From: Marinobacterium ramblicola
Lineage (GTDB): Bacteria; Pseudomonadota; Gammaproteobacteria; Pseudomonadales; Balneatricaceae
DNA: 44,346 nucleotides
Direction of reading: 5' to 3'
Assembly: GCF_019084545.1 (NCBI RefSeq)
Contig: NZ_JAHREP010000035.1
Location: forward strand, 1-44,346
Shown: piece by piece, positions 1 to 9,265 of the stretch
Layout: each line of letters opens with the position of its first letter
Numbering within the stretch: the stretch's first letter is position 1
Made by a program: the position numbers and the translations under genes
Notes under the pieces: generated by a model
Database searches by the model: none
The model's input: only the letters and a program-made list of their open reading frames with translations
What the model was told of the DNA's origin: nothing

Positions 1-311
1 GTCGTCAGGCCGTTGTAGAACATGAACAGACGACAATAGTCTGTGTAGTTGGATCCACGCGCCGGATCCAGCGTGTCAGCGGTCGACCCGGCCGCGGTGG
101 CGACCTTAATCCGCCCACCGCGCTGCGGCGTCTGGGACTGGGCATAGACGGAACTCGCACCGGCCAGCAGACTGCCACCGGTTGCCGCCAGCAGGGTACC
201 GGCGGCGATGCCGCGCATCAGATCGCGCCGCGAGATGCCGTGGACGGATTCGATACCGGTCTCGCCCATTTGGGATCCGATCCGGTCGAAAGGCTGTTTC
301 TTGTTCTTCAT
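1..311 (-). CDS. Tat-exported peptide/nickel-type ABC solute-binding protein, N-terminal part
   Basis: The gene runs off the left edge, so only about 103 N-terminal residues are visible. ATG at 311-309 follows GGAGG by 6 bases. The N-terminus carries a twin-arginine motif (SRRDLMRG) followed by a hydrophobic Ala/Gly-rich stretch and a likely cleavage site after VYAQ. The mature start reads PQRGGRIKVAT, then a TLDPA motif, which is typical of family 5 periplasmic binding proteins that deliver oligopeptides or similar solutes to an ABC importer. The ligand cannot be told from this part. It is divergent from the duplicated promoter remnant at 520-711. Confidence 0.8.
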   Translation of the reverse strand, partial: MKNKKQPFDRIGSQMGETGIESVHGISRRDLMRGIAAGTLLAATGGSLLAGASSVYAQSQTPQRGGRIKVATAAGSTADTLDPARGSNYTDYCRLFMFYNGLT

Positions 312-519
312 CTTATGCCTCCAAATCTCTATCATTGCGCGCTGTTCAGCCCCGTGCGGGAGCGCCTTAAAAAATAAGCGGAATCGACAGACCTCCAGGG
401 CCGCCAATCTCTCGCTCCTTGAATTACAACACGCTGCCATATCGCTACATTTCGTTTTACGCTGCTTCCGACACATATTCCTTGGTTTTAGGCACCAAGT
501 TCGGCAGTAAATGTCGAAC

Positions 520-711
520 CGTGCCCGCGGCAAGAATGTCCTAGCCTTCCCCGGCACCCGTTGCCACAGTTAATCGCTTTACCTGCCGGACCGAGCGCCC
601 CCTTCCGCGTAAAAACCTGGTCCGGCACGCCAATATAGGAAGATTGATAGATGAGCTTTCTCTACAAATCCGAACCGCTGCGCGGGGCGCGTTAGGCCAG
701 CCTGTTCGCCC
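520..711 (+). pseudogene. Duplicated promoter and first codons of the 2-hydroxyacid dehydrogenase gene, disrupted
   Basis: Positions about 520-710 align with about 4137-4320, the promoter, ribosome-binding site and first codons of the intact gene at 4260. The stretch AGGAAGATTGATAGATGAGC is identical in both. From ATG 651 the first 14 residues (MSFLYKSEPLRGAR) equal those of the intact protein. Codon 15 is TAG where the intact gene has TGG (Trp), and the match continues as ASLFA against AELFA. Homology stops near 710, where the decayed transposase begins. This is a diverged second copy rather than a recent duplication. Confidence 0.8.
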
Positions 712-718
712 TTCGTGA

Positions 719-1300
719 CTAGATAGGAATACTAAGCACGTTATTCAAACAGATTCGGTATACGTGACACTGGTGGGAGATTTCCAATAGGGCAATGATG
801 CCGCCGTTTGTTGTTGGCGGCTGATCCCAGCGCTGAATAATACGTCGTTGAAGCAACTTGGCCGGCAAGCCTAACCGTTGTACGTCATCAGGCATTTAAC
901 CCCGATGCCCAAACCGCGATACGTGACCAATGCCTTTTACAGAAAACGGGTCGTGGTACTCTGCTTCTCGTCAGGCAGTACCTGTGGGCACACCCAGCGG
1001 CTAATAACCGCCATTATCAGCCCAGGTGTCAGTTTTACCTCGGCGTCAGAGGGTCATTTTTCAATCGGCGTTAACACTGATGGCGGGTCCGTGTAACCCA
1101 ATGGCCAAGCCGATCGAAGCGGGGCAGCTATTTGATATCCATATGCAGAATGTCACCCGGACAGGCGCACTCATAGCACGGAACGACTGGTGCTGGCTCC
1201 CGGTCTGATACCCGGCTCAGCTATAACCAACGTAAGATTGTTTGGCGATAATAGCCAGCATCCCGAACTCAATTGTATTGGTTTGGGCAAAGGAGACAGC
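719..1300 (-). pseudogene. Decayed IS481-type transposase
   Basis: Conceptual minus-strand translation, with frame changes and stops, recovers blocks typical of IS481 transposases in the right order. Near 1175 there is YECACPGDILHMDIK, then a stop, then LPRFDRLGHWVT. Near 984-961 there is QVLPDEK followed by STTTRFL, a stop, and KALVTYRGLGIGVK. Near 892-872 there is LMTYNG. The tail at 748-719 reads LNNVLSIPI then stop. The DDE-type core is broken by at least three stop codons, and the segment before QVLPDEK is replaced by foreign-looking sequence. The family is assigned from memory of conserved motifs. The N-terminal limit is uncertain and may reach about 1380. Confidence 0.75.
1025..1077. 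mobile_element. IS21-like terminal repeats nested in the transposase remnant
   Basis: Two imperfect direct repeats of the form GTCA-N-TTTT-N-TCGGCGT lie at about 1026-1048 and 1052-1076. They resemble the multiple terminal repeats of IS21-family elements. They sit exactly where the IS481 remnant lacks about 25 conserved residues before its VLPDE motif, suggesting an insertion that left only an end behind. No IstA or IstB coding sequence is present. The family is recalled from memory. Confidence 0.4.
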
Positions 1301-1383
1301 ACAGCCTTGGGCTAACACTACTGACATCTCTCTTTTCGGATCGATAGTCAGCCCGCCCGATAATCACTTCCGCTTTGGAATAA

Positions 1384-3519
1384 TTATGATAAAACCAGCT
1401 GATCGTGCGCCAGACTAAACTCCAGATCCAATGCGGGCATGGGGCGAGCAAAGAGATAACCCTGCCCTATGTGGCAGCCTATTGAACAGAGATAGTCGGC
1501 CTGGCATTGGGTTTCCACTCCTTCGGCCACCAGCCCTATCTCCAAACAGTGAGCCAGGGCGACGATACCACGCAGTAGTTTCTCCCGCTGAGAATCCTGC
1601 TCTACCCCTTGTACGAATGAACGGTCGATCTTCAGTACATCGATGGGGAAACGGGAAAAATAGTTTAGTGCCGAGTAAGCGGTACCGAAATCGTCGATGG
1701 CGATTGTAAATCCGAGCGCGTGCAACTCATCGAGCGTTTTCCGCGTCTCGGAGCGGTCATCGAGCAGCAGGCTTTCGGTGATCTCCAGCTCTATCCACTC
1801 CGGCCGGCAGCAAGTCTCGGCCAGTATCCGCTGCACGCTGCCGAGCAGGTCATGGCCGACAAACTGTCGTGCCGACAGGTTCACGGCTACCTTAAACGGC
1901 TCCATCTTATTGTGGTTCCAGAGTACCGCAGCGGCGCAGGCGGTGCGTAGTACCCATTCACCCAATTCGAGGATGATTCCCGTTTCTTCAGCGATAGAGA
2001 TGAAGTTGTCCGGTGTCAGCAGGCCTCGGCGTGGATTGTGCCAACGTAGCAGCGCTTCACAACCGATGACTCGGTTGCGAAGCCGATCGATCTTTGGTTG
2101 ATAATACAGCTCCAGCTCCGTTCGTTGAACGGCCTTGTGTAGTTCACCTTCGAGCAGCATTCGCTCAGTCAGCCCGATGGTCAGCCCTCGATCATAAAAG
2201 CCGAAACCGTTGCGACCGCACTCCTTTACGTGGTGCAGGGCGGAATCTGCAAACTTGATCAGTTCGTTCACCGAGCTACCGTCATCGGGGTATAAGGCTA
2301 TTCCCATGCTGACCGAAATCCTCAGCTCATGCTCGTCGATCTGGAAGGGCTGGGCTAGGAGCGCCATAAGGCCTTGCACCGACTCTTTCAGCATCTTTGA
2401 GTTGTTGTCGTTATCCATCACCAGGATGGCAAACTCATCTCCCCCTAGACGCGCGACGAAGCCGTCATCGTTGATGTACTCGAGAAGCCGACCTGAAATA
2501 TCGTGGAGCAGGACGTCGCCTATGCTGTGCCCCAGGCTATCATTAATGACCCGAAAGCGGTCCAGGTCGAGCATTATCAACGCTACCCGCGCCCCGGCGA
2601 TGGTAATCATTTCATGCAGCCGGTAATAGAATTGATCTCGGTTTGGTAAGCCACTGAGGGTGTCGAAATTGGACAGATGGTGCACCTGTTTCCGGAGATA
2701 CTCGACATTGGTAATGTCACGCCCCACTGCCAGCACGCTAGCAATCTCGCCCTGCTCGCTATGTTCCGGTGTCAGCCTAACCAGTGAGCAGTGCTCACTA
2801 TCGTTGCTATTACGCCATCTGAGCTCAACTTCGACCGCCTCTCCTCTGCGTAAACATGTCTGTATCGCCCGCTGGTATTTATTCATTGAGGGGCCTCCTG
2901 GATACTCCAACGGCGTTTTCCCAAGCAACTCCGAAATCGGCCTGCGGCACATCCGTATAAAGGATCTGTTAGCGTAGATACGACGACAATTTCTGTCGTA
3001 ACGGACTATGGTATCGGGGGTGTTGTCCACTGCGGTACGGTAAACGCGCTCAAGACTATCCAATTGCCGGCACTGCCGACGCTGTTCTGCGATATCCCTG
3101 GCCAGCATCAGTATCCTCCGACGCCCCACGCATGAGGAGAGCAACGGTATAAGGCTGATATCCATAGCGTGGCGACCGTCAGGAAGGCCGGTATGTACCT
3201 GAAAACATAACGTTTCACCATGCTCAAGGCAGTGTAACAGCTTATTTGCTACCAGCACGCGACTCTCATCCAAGGGCCATAGCTCAAAAAAGCTACGTCC
3301 AACTGCCATATCCTGCGCTATCCCCATCAACTTGGCCGCAGCATAATTCATGTCGGCTAAGTACAGTTCGCTCGGCTCCCCTTCTTCCACCAGGCAGACT
3401 ATCTCATATGTAGGATCATTGGCTTCAAATTCCAACAAATCACCTGCCGAGGTGTTATCGATGGACAAAAGGCTATTGAACGTATTTATCTTATATGCAC
3501 TCAAACTTCTCGGCCTCAA
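1384..3519 (-). CDS. PAS-PAS-GGDEF-EAL cyclic-di-GMP signalling protein
   Basis: This 711-residue protein has no transmembrane segment. Two PAS domains (about 35-150 and 155-275) precede a GGDEF domain (about 285-440) with an intact RLGGDEF motif. The EAL domain (about 460-700) has CEALLRW, NLSARQF, LEITES, DDFGTAYSALNY, LKIDRSFV and AEGVET, so the residues for metal binding and catalysis are present. The inhibitory RxxD I-site before GGDEF is absent (INDD instead). It should sense a cytoplasmic signal and make or break c-di-GMP; phosphodiesterase activity is the safer prediction. The start at 3519 is a TTG without a clear ribosome-binding site, so the true start may be slightly downstream. 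Its base composition is less GC-rich than the catabolic operons. Confidence 0.9.
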   Translation of the reverse strand: MRPRSLSAYKINTFNSLLSIDNTSAGDLLEFEANDPTYEIVCLVEEGEPSELYLADMNYAAAKLMGIAQDMAVGRSFFELWPLDESRVLVANKLLHCLEHGETLCFQVHTGLPDGRHAMDISLIPLLSSCVGRRRILMLARDIAEQRRQCRQLDSLERVYRTAVDNTPDTIVRYDRNCRRIYANRSFIRMCRRPISELLGKTPLEYPGGPSMNKYQRAIQTCLRRGEAVEVELRWRNSNDSEHCSLVRLTPEHSEQGEIASVLAVGRDITNVEYLRKQVHHLSNFDTLSGLPNRDQFYYRLHEMITIAGARVALIMLDLDRFRVINDSLGHSIGDVLLHDISGRLLEYINDDGFVARLGGDEFAILVMDNDNNSKMLKESVQGLMALLAQPFQIDEHELRISVSMGIALYPDDGSSVNELIKFADSALHHVKECGRNGFGFYDRGLTIGLTERMLLEGELHKAVQRTELELYYQPKIDRLRNRVIGCEALLRWHNPRRGLLTPDNFISIAEETGIILELGEWVLRTACAAAVLWNHNKMEPFKVAVNLSARQFVGHDLLGSVQRILAETCCRPEWIELEITESLLLDDRSETRKTLDELHALGFTIAIDDFGTAYSALNYFSRFPIDVLKIDRSFVQGVEQDSQREKLLRGIVALAHCLEIGLVAEGVETQCQADYLCSIGCHIGQGYLFARPMPALDLEFSLAHDQLVLS

Positions 3520-4136
3520 AACAAAAATGATGCATGCCTATCAAAATTGAAAGCTTGTCACGCTAGCGACCTTCGGACTTTAAACCGCCAGTATTGCTAG
3601 CGAAAATATGGTCCAATGGCATGACACTATTAACAGCCTTCATCTCGATTGCGACTTTCTCCATACCTAATACCCCGCAGCTTTCTTCATCTTGGGCAAT
3701 GGTGTGTGCAGCGGCAAGCAATCCTGCGATCGCCCAGGCGGTTCTGTCGTAGTTTGAAAGTAGAATAAGCGAAGTCGATCCGTTCAACCCCTACAGTAGG
3801 CACACCAAACTTACGTTTGTTTTTTTCAAGCCTGTCCTTTGCGCGCATCGCTATTAATTTCCCTTAGCTTTCGTCGCCTTTTATTTGGCGACTCCCATTA
3901 GCTGGTTCCAACCATGGGTTTGCCATGATCCTATACAACCGCAACCTTATTGCCTGCAACCCGAATGGCTAAGTCATAAAACAAGAACAACCATCAGCAA
4001 AAACATCATCCTTGACTGCACGGACAACCCGAGCAGAATGACTCTAACTCCGTTCCCCCAAACATATCGCCCCATTCCCGAACTACTGACGCATTAATAT
4101 TTCGTTTTCTTCAATATTTTCGATATTTCGTTCCAT
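3520..4136. other. Gene-poor stretch with one doubtful small ORF
   Basis: This AT-richer stretch holds no gene I can support. A 74-codon minus-strand frame at 3563-3787 starts at TTG, with a GGGG run directly against the start. Its product has a central Ala-rich helix-like region and no recognised family. A small hairpin (GTCGCC-N8-GGCGAC) lies near 3874-3893. The rest looks like degraded accessory DNA, continuing the decayed region at 500-1380. Confidence 0.35.
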
Positions 4137-4259
4137 GTACACTGCGCAGCAAGAACGTCCTATCTTTCCCTACCACCCGTTGCCACAGTAACTGCTGAAC
4201 CGATCGCTCCTCTCCCGCATAAAGACTGACCCGATACCATAAATAAGGAAGATTGATAG

Positions 4260-5186
4260 ATGAGCTTTCTATATAAATCCGAACCACTGCGCGGGGCGCG
4301 TTGGGCCGAGCTGTTCGCCGCACGCGCGCCCGAGATCGACTTTCATATCTGGCCCGCCGTCGACGACCCGTCACAGGTGCGCTATCTCGCCGCCTGGCAG
4401 CCGCCGGAGAATATTGCAGAAACCTTCCCCAATCTGGAGCTGGTATTTTCCGTGGGTGCCGGGGTCGATCAGTTCGATCTCTCCTGCATACCGGAGCATA
4501 TTCCGGTGGTGCGGATGATCGAACCGGGCCTGATCGCCGGGGTGGTCGAATATGCGACGCTGGCCGTACTGGCCGCCCATCGCGACTGGATCACCTACAT
4601 CGCACAGCAACAGCAGGGCCAATGGCGACCCAAGCCGGTTTGTACCGCCGACTCGCGCCGCGTAGGGGTAATGGGCATGGGGGTGCTGGGCAGGGCAGTA
4701 CTTGAAAAGCTGCGCGACTTTGGCTTCCGCTGCGCGGGCTGGAGCCGCTCCGAACACAACCTGCCCGGTATCGAATGCTATACCGGCGAGCAAGGGCTGG
4801 AGGACTTCCTGGAACGTAGCGACATTCTGGTCTGCCTGCTGCCGTTGACCGACTCGACCCGTGGCATCCTGTCGACCGAGCTGTTCCGGCAACTGCCGAA
4901 AGGCGCCGTGCTGATCAATATGGGACGGGGCGACCACCTGATCGAAGAGGACCTGCTGGACGCGCTCTATCGTGACCGGCTCTCGGCGGCCATTCTCGAT
5001 GTCTGCAGTGTCGAGCCACTGCCGAAGGAGCACATCTTCTGGCGTCATCCACGCATATTGCTGACACCCCATATCGCCGGCATGACGCAGGCAGACAGCT
5101 CCGCCGAGATCGTGCTCGACAACCTGCGTCGGCACCGGGAGGGGGCGCCGCTGGTCGGCCTGGTGAACCGCGAGCGGGGTTATTGA
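4260..5186 (+). CDS. D-2-hydroxyacid dehydrogenase (glyoxylate/hydroxypyruvate reductase A type)
   Basis: 308 residues, the usual length for GhrA-like enzymes, which reduce glyoxylate, hydroxypyruvate or other 2-oxo acids with NAD(P)H in the cytoplasm. The NAD-binding domain shows GVMGMGVLGRAVLEKL (GxGxxG) at about residues 138-153. INMGRGDHLIEEDLL carries the substrate-binding Arg region, and LLTPHIAGMT holds the catalytic His near the C-terminus. The start is supported by AAGGAAGA 8 bases upstream. It is followed after 223 bases by an aminotransferase, so it may reduce the 2-oxo acid or glyoxylate made by transamination. A disrupted copy of its 5' end lies at 520-711. Confidence 0.88.
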   Translation: MSFLYKSEPLRGARWAELFAARAPEIDFHIWPAVDDPSQVRYLAAWQPPENIAETFPNLELVFSVGAGVDQFDLSCIPEHIPVVRMIEPGLIAGVVEYATLAVLAAHRDWITYIAQQQQGQWRPKPVCTADSRRVGVMGMGVLGRAVLEKLRDFGFRCAGWSRSEHNLPGIECYTGEQGLEDFLERSDILVCLLPLTDSTRGILSTELFRQLPKGAVLINMGRGDHLIEEDLLDALYRDRLSAAILDVCSVEPLPKEHIFWRHPRILLTPHIAGMTQADSSAEIVLDNLRRHREGAPLVGLVNRERGY

Positions 5187-5409
5187 GTTACCGCCGGCAG
5201 GCGGAACATGCTGTCGTCTGCCGGGCAAATTCGAAATTTTTACCCTGTCGCCAACCGCAAGTCGACATAAAACGTTGCCGAGCGGTCACTACCATAAACC
5301 ATGGTGCACCGTATCGCCCGCCTTGCGAAAAGGGCAGGCAGTCTCTCGCGCCAGACTACCCCGGCTCGAAACAAGCCTAACGCTCACTCGACATACGGCG
5401 AAAACAATC

Positions 5410-6786
5410 ATGAATACAGAATCCCTCGTCACACTGGATCGCAACCACCTAATCCACCCGGTCGTCAACTACCGCGCCCACGAACAGCGCGGTGTAGCAG
5501 TGCTCGAATCCGGCCAGGGCGCCTATCTGCGCGACAGCCACGGCCATGAACTGCTCGACGCTTTCTCCGGCCTCTGGTGCGTCAACACCGGCTACGGCCA
5601 TGACAGCATCGTGCGTGCCGCCGAAGAGCAGATGCGCCGCCTGCCCTACGCCACCGGCTATTTCCACTTCGGCTCCGAGCCCGCCATCAAGCTGGCGGCT
5701 CAATTGGTCGAGCTGGCGCCCGAATCTCTCAAGCGGGTCTATTTCACCCTGGGCGGCTCTGATGCCGTTGATTCGGCTATCCGCTTCATCGTCAACTACT
5801 GGAACGCCCTGGGCAAACAGGAGAAGAAGCACTTCATCACCCTCGAACGCGGCTATCACGGCTCGTCGTCCCAGGGCGCGGGCCTGACCGCACTGCCGGT
5901 GTTCCACCGTAACTTCGACCTGCCGCTGGCGACCCATCATCGCATCCCGTCGCACTACGCCTATCGCAACCCGGTGGGCTCGGACCCGACCGCGATCATC
6001 GACGCCTCCGTCACGGCGCTGCGGAACAAGGTGCAGGAGCTCGGTGCCGACCGGGTGGCCGCCTTCTTCTGCGAACCGATCCAGGGTTCCGGCGGCGTGC
6101 TCGTACCGCCCAAGGGTTGGCTCAAGGCGATGGAGAACTGCTGCCGCGAACTCGGCATCCTGTTCGTGGTGGATGAGGTCATTACAGGGTTCGGCCGCAC
6201 CGGCCCGATGTTCGCCTGCGAAGCGGAAGGGGTGACCCCCGACCTGATGACCCTGGCCAAGGGCTTGACCGCCGGCTACGCGCCAATGGGTGCGGTATTG
6301 ATGAGCGACGCCGTGTATCAAGGCATCGCCGACGGTGCCAACGGGTTCCCGATCGGCCACGGCCACACCTACTCCGCCCACCCAGTCAGCGCCGCCGTCG
6401 CCCTTGAGGTGTTGCGCCTGTACGGCGAAGGCGGCCTGCTGGCAAACGGTGTCGAGCAGGCGCCGCGTTTCGAACAGGGCCTGCATGCGCTGCTCGACCA
6501 CCCCCTGGTCGGCGATGCTCGCTGTCGCGGCATGCTCGGCGCGCTCGAGTTAGTGGCCGACAAGAACGGCAAGACCCCGTTCGACCCTGGCCTGAAGCTG
6601 GCCGACCAACTGTTCGAGATCGCCTACCGTAACGGCATTATCCTGCGCGCCTTCGCCGACAATATACTCGGCTTCGCGCCAGCGCTGTGCTACAGCGGTC
6701 AGGATTTCGATCTGCTGTTCGAACGTCTCGAACGGACACTGGACCAAGTGCTTGATCTGCCGGACGTTCGTCGCGCGCTGCGCTGA
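5410..6786 (+). CDS. Class III PLP-dependent aminotransferase (omega-amino acid/amine:pyruvate type)
   Basis: 458 residues. Fold-type I class III signatures are clear: the PLP-phosphate region at GGSDAVDSAIR, DEVITGFGRTG with the cofactor-binding Asp, and the PLP-binding Lys in LAKGLTAGYAP. Such enzymes move the amino group of an omega-amino acid, diamine or taurine-like amine to pyruvate or 2-oxoglutarate. I chose ATG 5410 (MNTESLV) over the upstream in-frame start at 5275 because conserved sequence begins there; no strong Shine-Dalgarno is visible. Next to an Lrp regulator, a succinate-semialdehyde-type dehydrogenase and an FAD oxidase, it probably makes the aldehyde that the dehydrogenase oxidises. 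The substrate is unknown. Confidence 0.88.
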   Translation: MNTESLVTLDRNHLIHPVVNYRAHEQRGVAVLESGQGAYLRDSHGHELLDAFSGLWCVNTGYGHDSIVRAAEEQMRRLPYATGYFHFGSEPAIKLAAQLVELAPESLKRVYFTLGGSDAVDSAIRFIVNYWNALGKQEKKHFITLERGYHGSSSQGAGLTALPVFHRNFDLPLATHHRIPSHYAYRNPVGSDPTAIIDASVTALRNKVQELGADRVAAFFCEPIQGSGGVLVPPKGWLKAMENCCRELGILFVVDEVITGFGRTGPMFACEAEGVTPDLMTLAKGLTAGYAPMGAVLMSDAVYQGIADGANGFPIGHGHTYSAHPVSAAVALEVLRLYGEGGLLANGVEQAPRFEQGLHALLDHPLVGDARCRGMLGALELVADKNGKTPFDPGLKLADQLFEIAYRNGIILRAFADNILGFAPALCYSGQDFDLLFERLERTLDQVLDLPDVRRALR

Positions 6787-6791
6787 CGCTG

Positions 6792-6823
6792 AAGTGGCGC
6801 ATCCAACAGTGGTGCGCCCACTT
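6792..6823 (+). terminator. Hairpin after the aminotransferase gene
   Basis: AAGTGGCGCA (6792-6801) pairs with TGCGCCCACTT (6813-6823) with one bulged G, starting 5 bases after the aminotransferase stop. There is no U-tract, so it may be a weak terminator or an mRNA-stabilising hairpin. Confidence 0.45.
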
Positions 6824-6870
6824 TCCACCTGATACTATCCCATTAACCCTTGACCAATGCAGAGCGATCG

Positions 6871-7365
6871 ATGAACGACGCGCATAAACTGGACCGCATC
6901 GATATCCGTATTCTGAGTCATCTGCAAAAAAACGGCAGGATCTCGAACGTTGACTTGGCGGATGCCGTCGGCCTGTCCCCCAGTCCCTGTCTAACCCGAG
7001 TCAAGCGGCTGGAGAAGGCGGGCTATATCACAGCCTATGGTGCCCATCTGCAGCTCGAGAAGCTCGGCAATATCCAAAGGGTATTCACCCAGCTCACCCT
7101 GTCCGACCACAGACTCGAGGATTTCGCCCGTTTCGAGTCCTACATCCGCAAGGTGGACGAAGTTCTCGAGTGTCACCTGGTCAGCGGCGGCTTCGACTAT
7201 CAGCTAACCTTCCTGACCCGCAACGTCGTGCATTATCAGAGCATCATGGAGGATCTGCTCGAACAGCGGATCGGTATCGACAAGTACTTCAGCTATATCG
7301 TGATCAAATCGCCCGTTGTTAAGCGCTACTATCCGATCGAGAAACTGATCGCACCACAGGATTGA
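6871..7365 (+). CDS. Lrp/AsnC family transcriptional regulator
   Basis: 164 residues. The N-terminal helix-turn-helix (residues 6-60) reads LDRIDIRILSHLQKNGRIS, then NVDLADAVGLSPSPCLTRVKRL, the standard Lrp layout. A RAM ligand-binding domain follows (about 70-150). ATG 6871 is preferred to the TTG at 6850 because the family starts about five residues before LDxIDxxIL. It lies between an aminotransferase and an aldehyde dehydrogenase on the same strand. By analogy with other Lrp-type regulators of catabolic genes, it probably controls this cluster in response to an amino acid or amine. No operator was recognised. Confidence 0.92.
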   Translation: MNDAHKLDRIDIRILSHLQKNGRISNVDLADAVGLSPSPCLTRVKRLEKAGYITAYGAHLQLEKLGNIQRVFTQLTLSDHRLEDFARFESYIRKVDEVLECHLVSGGFDYQLTFLTRNVVHYQSIMEDLLEQRIGIDKYFSYIVIKSPVVKRYYPIEKLIAPQD

Positions 7366-7588
7366 ACCCGCCGGGCGCCTCTCCCGCGCCGGCCACGGCA
7401 TAAACTTCCGCACACCGACCCGAAAACCCACGTTCCTGCGATTCCCCCCCCTCAATTCGAAAGCCTCCGCCGTGTCGGGATGGCTAATATGATCTCAACA
7501 GCACCGCCTGAACAACCGCCCCCCACGTAAGACCAAGGCAGGGGGGGTATCCGGGCACCCTATAAACCAGACGAACGAGGCTTCAGCC

Positions 7589-9058
7589 ATGGCTATCTCT
7601 CTCGATTACCCCGATCTTCTGCGCGTCGATAACTTCATCGGCGGAGAGTGGCAAGGCAGCGTCACCGCCGCACGATATGCCGTCTACGATCCGGCGACCG
7701 GCAACAAGATCGTCGATGTCGTCGACAGCGGCGCCGCCGATGCGCAAGCCGCCACCGCCGAGGCTCATCGTGCGTTCGAGTCCTGGCGTTTGCAGCCGGC
7801 AGCGGTACGCGCCCAGCTGCTCAAACGCTGGCATGCGCTGATTCTGCAGCATACCGAGGATCTGGCACGACTGATCTCCCGCGAGCAGGGCAAGCCGATG
7901 GCGGAAGCCCGCGGTGAAGTGGCCTACGGCGCCTCCTACGTGGACTGGTTCGCGTCCGAGGCGGTGCGCAGCTACGGCGATATCATTCCGGCGGCGGTAC
8001 GCAGCAAGAAGATGCTGGTCACCAAGGAGCCGGTTGGCGTGGTCGTCGCGATCACCCCCTGGAACTTCCCGCTGGCGATGATTGCGCGAAAGATCGCCCC
8101 GGCGTTGGCGGCAGGCTGCACCGTTATCGCCAAGCCGGCCGAAGATACGCCGCTGACCGCACTGGCGCTGGTTGCTCTGGCTGAGCAGGCCGGCGTGCCG
8201 CGTGGCGTGCTGAACATCGTCACCTCCTCTCGCGAGCAGGTCGCCGAGGTTGTGGGTGCCTGGCTGAAGGACTCCCGCGTGCGCAAAATCACCTTCACCG
8301 GTTCCACTGCGGTCGGCAAGCTGCTCGCACGCGACTCGGCCGACACGCTGAAACGTCTGTCGCTCGAACTCGGCGGCAACGCGCCCTTCATCGTGTTCGA
8401 AGATGCCGATCTGGATGCGGCGGTGGAGGGTCTGATGGCCGCCAAGTTCCGCAACGGCGGCCAGACCTGCGTCAGCCCAAACCGTGTCTATGTTCAGGCG
8501 TCGGTCTATGACGCCTTTGCCGACAAGTTGTCCACGCGTGTCAGTGCCCTTCGCGTGGGTCCGGGCGATCGCAAGGATAGCCAGATAGGGCCGATGATCA
8601 ACGCCCGCGCGGTCGACAAGATCGAACGCCACGTACAGGACGCCCTGACCAAGGGTGCCCGGCTGCTGGCCGGTGGGCAGCGCATAACCGACGGGCCGAA
8701 CTATTACGCCCCCACTGTGCTCGGCGATGCCAACCACGAGATGGAGCTGGCGCACGAGGAAACCTTCGGCCCTGTGGTACCCCTGTTCCGCTTCAACGAC
8801 GAGAGCGAAGTACTGGCTGCGGCCAACGACACGCCGTTCGGCCTGGCATCCTACTTCTATTCGCGCGATGTCACGCGCGTCTGGCGCCTAAGCGAACAGT
8901 TGCAGACCGGCATCGTCGGCATCAACGAAGGGGCGCTTGCCGCCGAGTCGGCCCCCTTCGGCGGGATCAAGGAGTCCGGTTACGGCCGCGAAGGGTCGCG
9001 CTACGGGCTGGACGATTACATGGCAACCAAGTATCTGTGTCAGGGTGGTCTCGCCTGA
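7589..9058 (+). CDS. gabD: NAD(P)-dependent succinate-semialdehyde dehydrogenase
   Basis: 489 residues, close to the usual GabD length. The aldehyde dehydrogenase motifs are complete: VAITPWNFPLAM (cofactor pocket), FTGSTAVGK, the general base Glu in LELGGNAPF, and the nucleophilic Cys in NGGQTCVSPNR. TFGPVVP and PFGGIKESGYGREG lie near the C-terminus. The sequence resembles GabD-type succinate/glutarate-semialdehyde dehydrogenases, which oxidise the C4/C5 semialdehydes left after omega-transamination. ATG 7589 follows a weak AGG-type site. With the aminotransferase at 5410 it forms the classical transaminase-dehydrogenase pair. Succinate semialdehyde is also a final product of the hpa pathway at the other end of the window. 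Confidence 0.88.
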   Translation: MAISLDYPDLLRVDNFIGGEWQGSVTAARYAVYDPATGNKIVDVVDSGAADAQAATAEAHRAFESWRLQPAAVRAQLLKRWHALILQHTEDLARLISREQGKPMAEARGEVAYGASYVDWFASEAVRSYGDIIPAAVRSKKMLVTKEPVGVVVAITPWNFPLAMIARKIAPALAAGCTVIAKPAEDTPLTALALVALAEQAGVPRGVLNIVTSSREQVAEVVGAWLKDSRVRKITFTGSTAVGKLLARDSADTLKRLSLELGGNAPFIVFEDADLDAAVEGLMAAKFRNGGQTCVSPNRVYVQASVYDAFADKLSTRVSALRVGPGDRKDSQIGPMINARAVDKIERHVQDALTKGARLLAGGQRITDGPNYYAPTVLGDANHEMELAHEETFGPVVPLFRFNDESEVLAAANDTPFGLASYFYSRDVTRVWRLSEQLQTGIVGINEGALAAESAPFGGIKESGYGREGSRYGLDDYMATKYLCQGGLA

Positions 9059-9265
9059 GCCGAGAGGAAACCGACTCGTAGCCCCGATCCAAACTGCGTG
9101 CTCGTCATGCCCTCGTTGAGCCAGCTGGACCAGGAGTCGCCCTGGTTCGACTCGGCCAACGACAGGGCCAAACGACAGGCTCCGGTCAGTGATGCTAAAG
9201 AACCTGACCCTATGGTGCGCTGAAAAGCGGTATATAAAAACAGATATTCAGGCCAGGAGAATCGT

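Noticed and set aside
878-1208. Short plus-strand frames in the left accessory region
   Set aside because: The minus strand of the same bases reads as a degraded IS481 transposase, which explains the sequence better.
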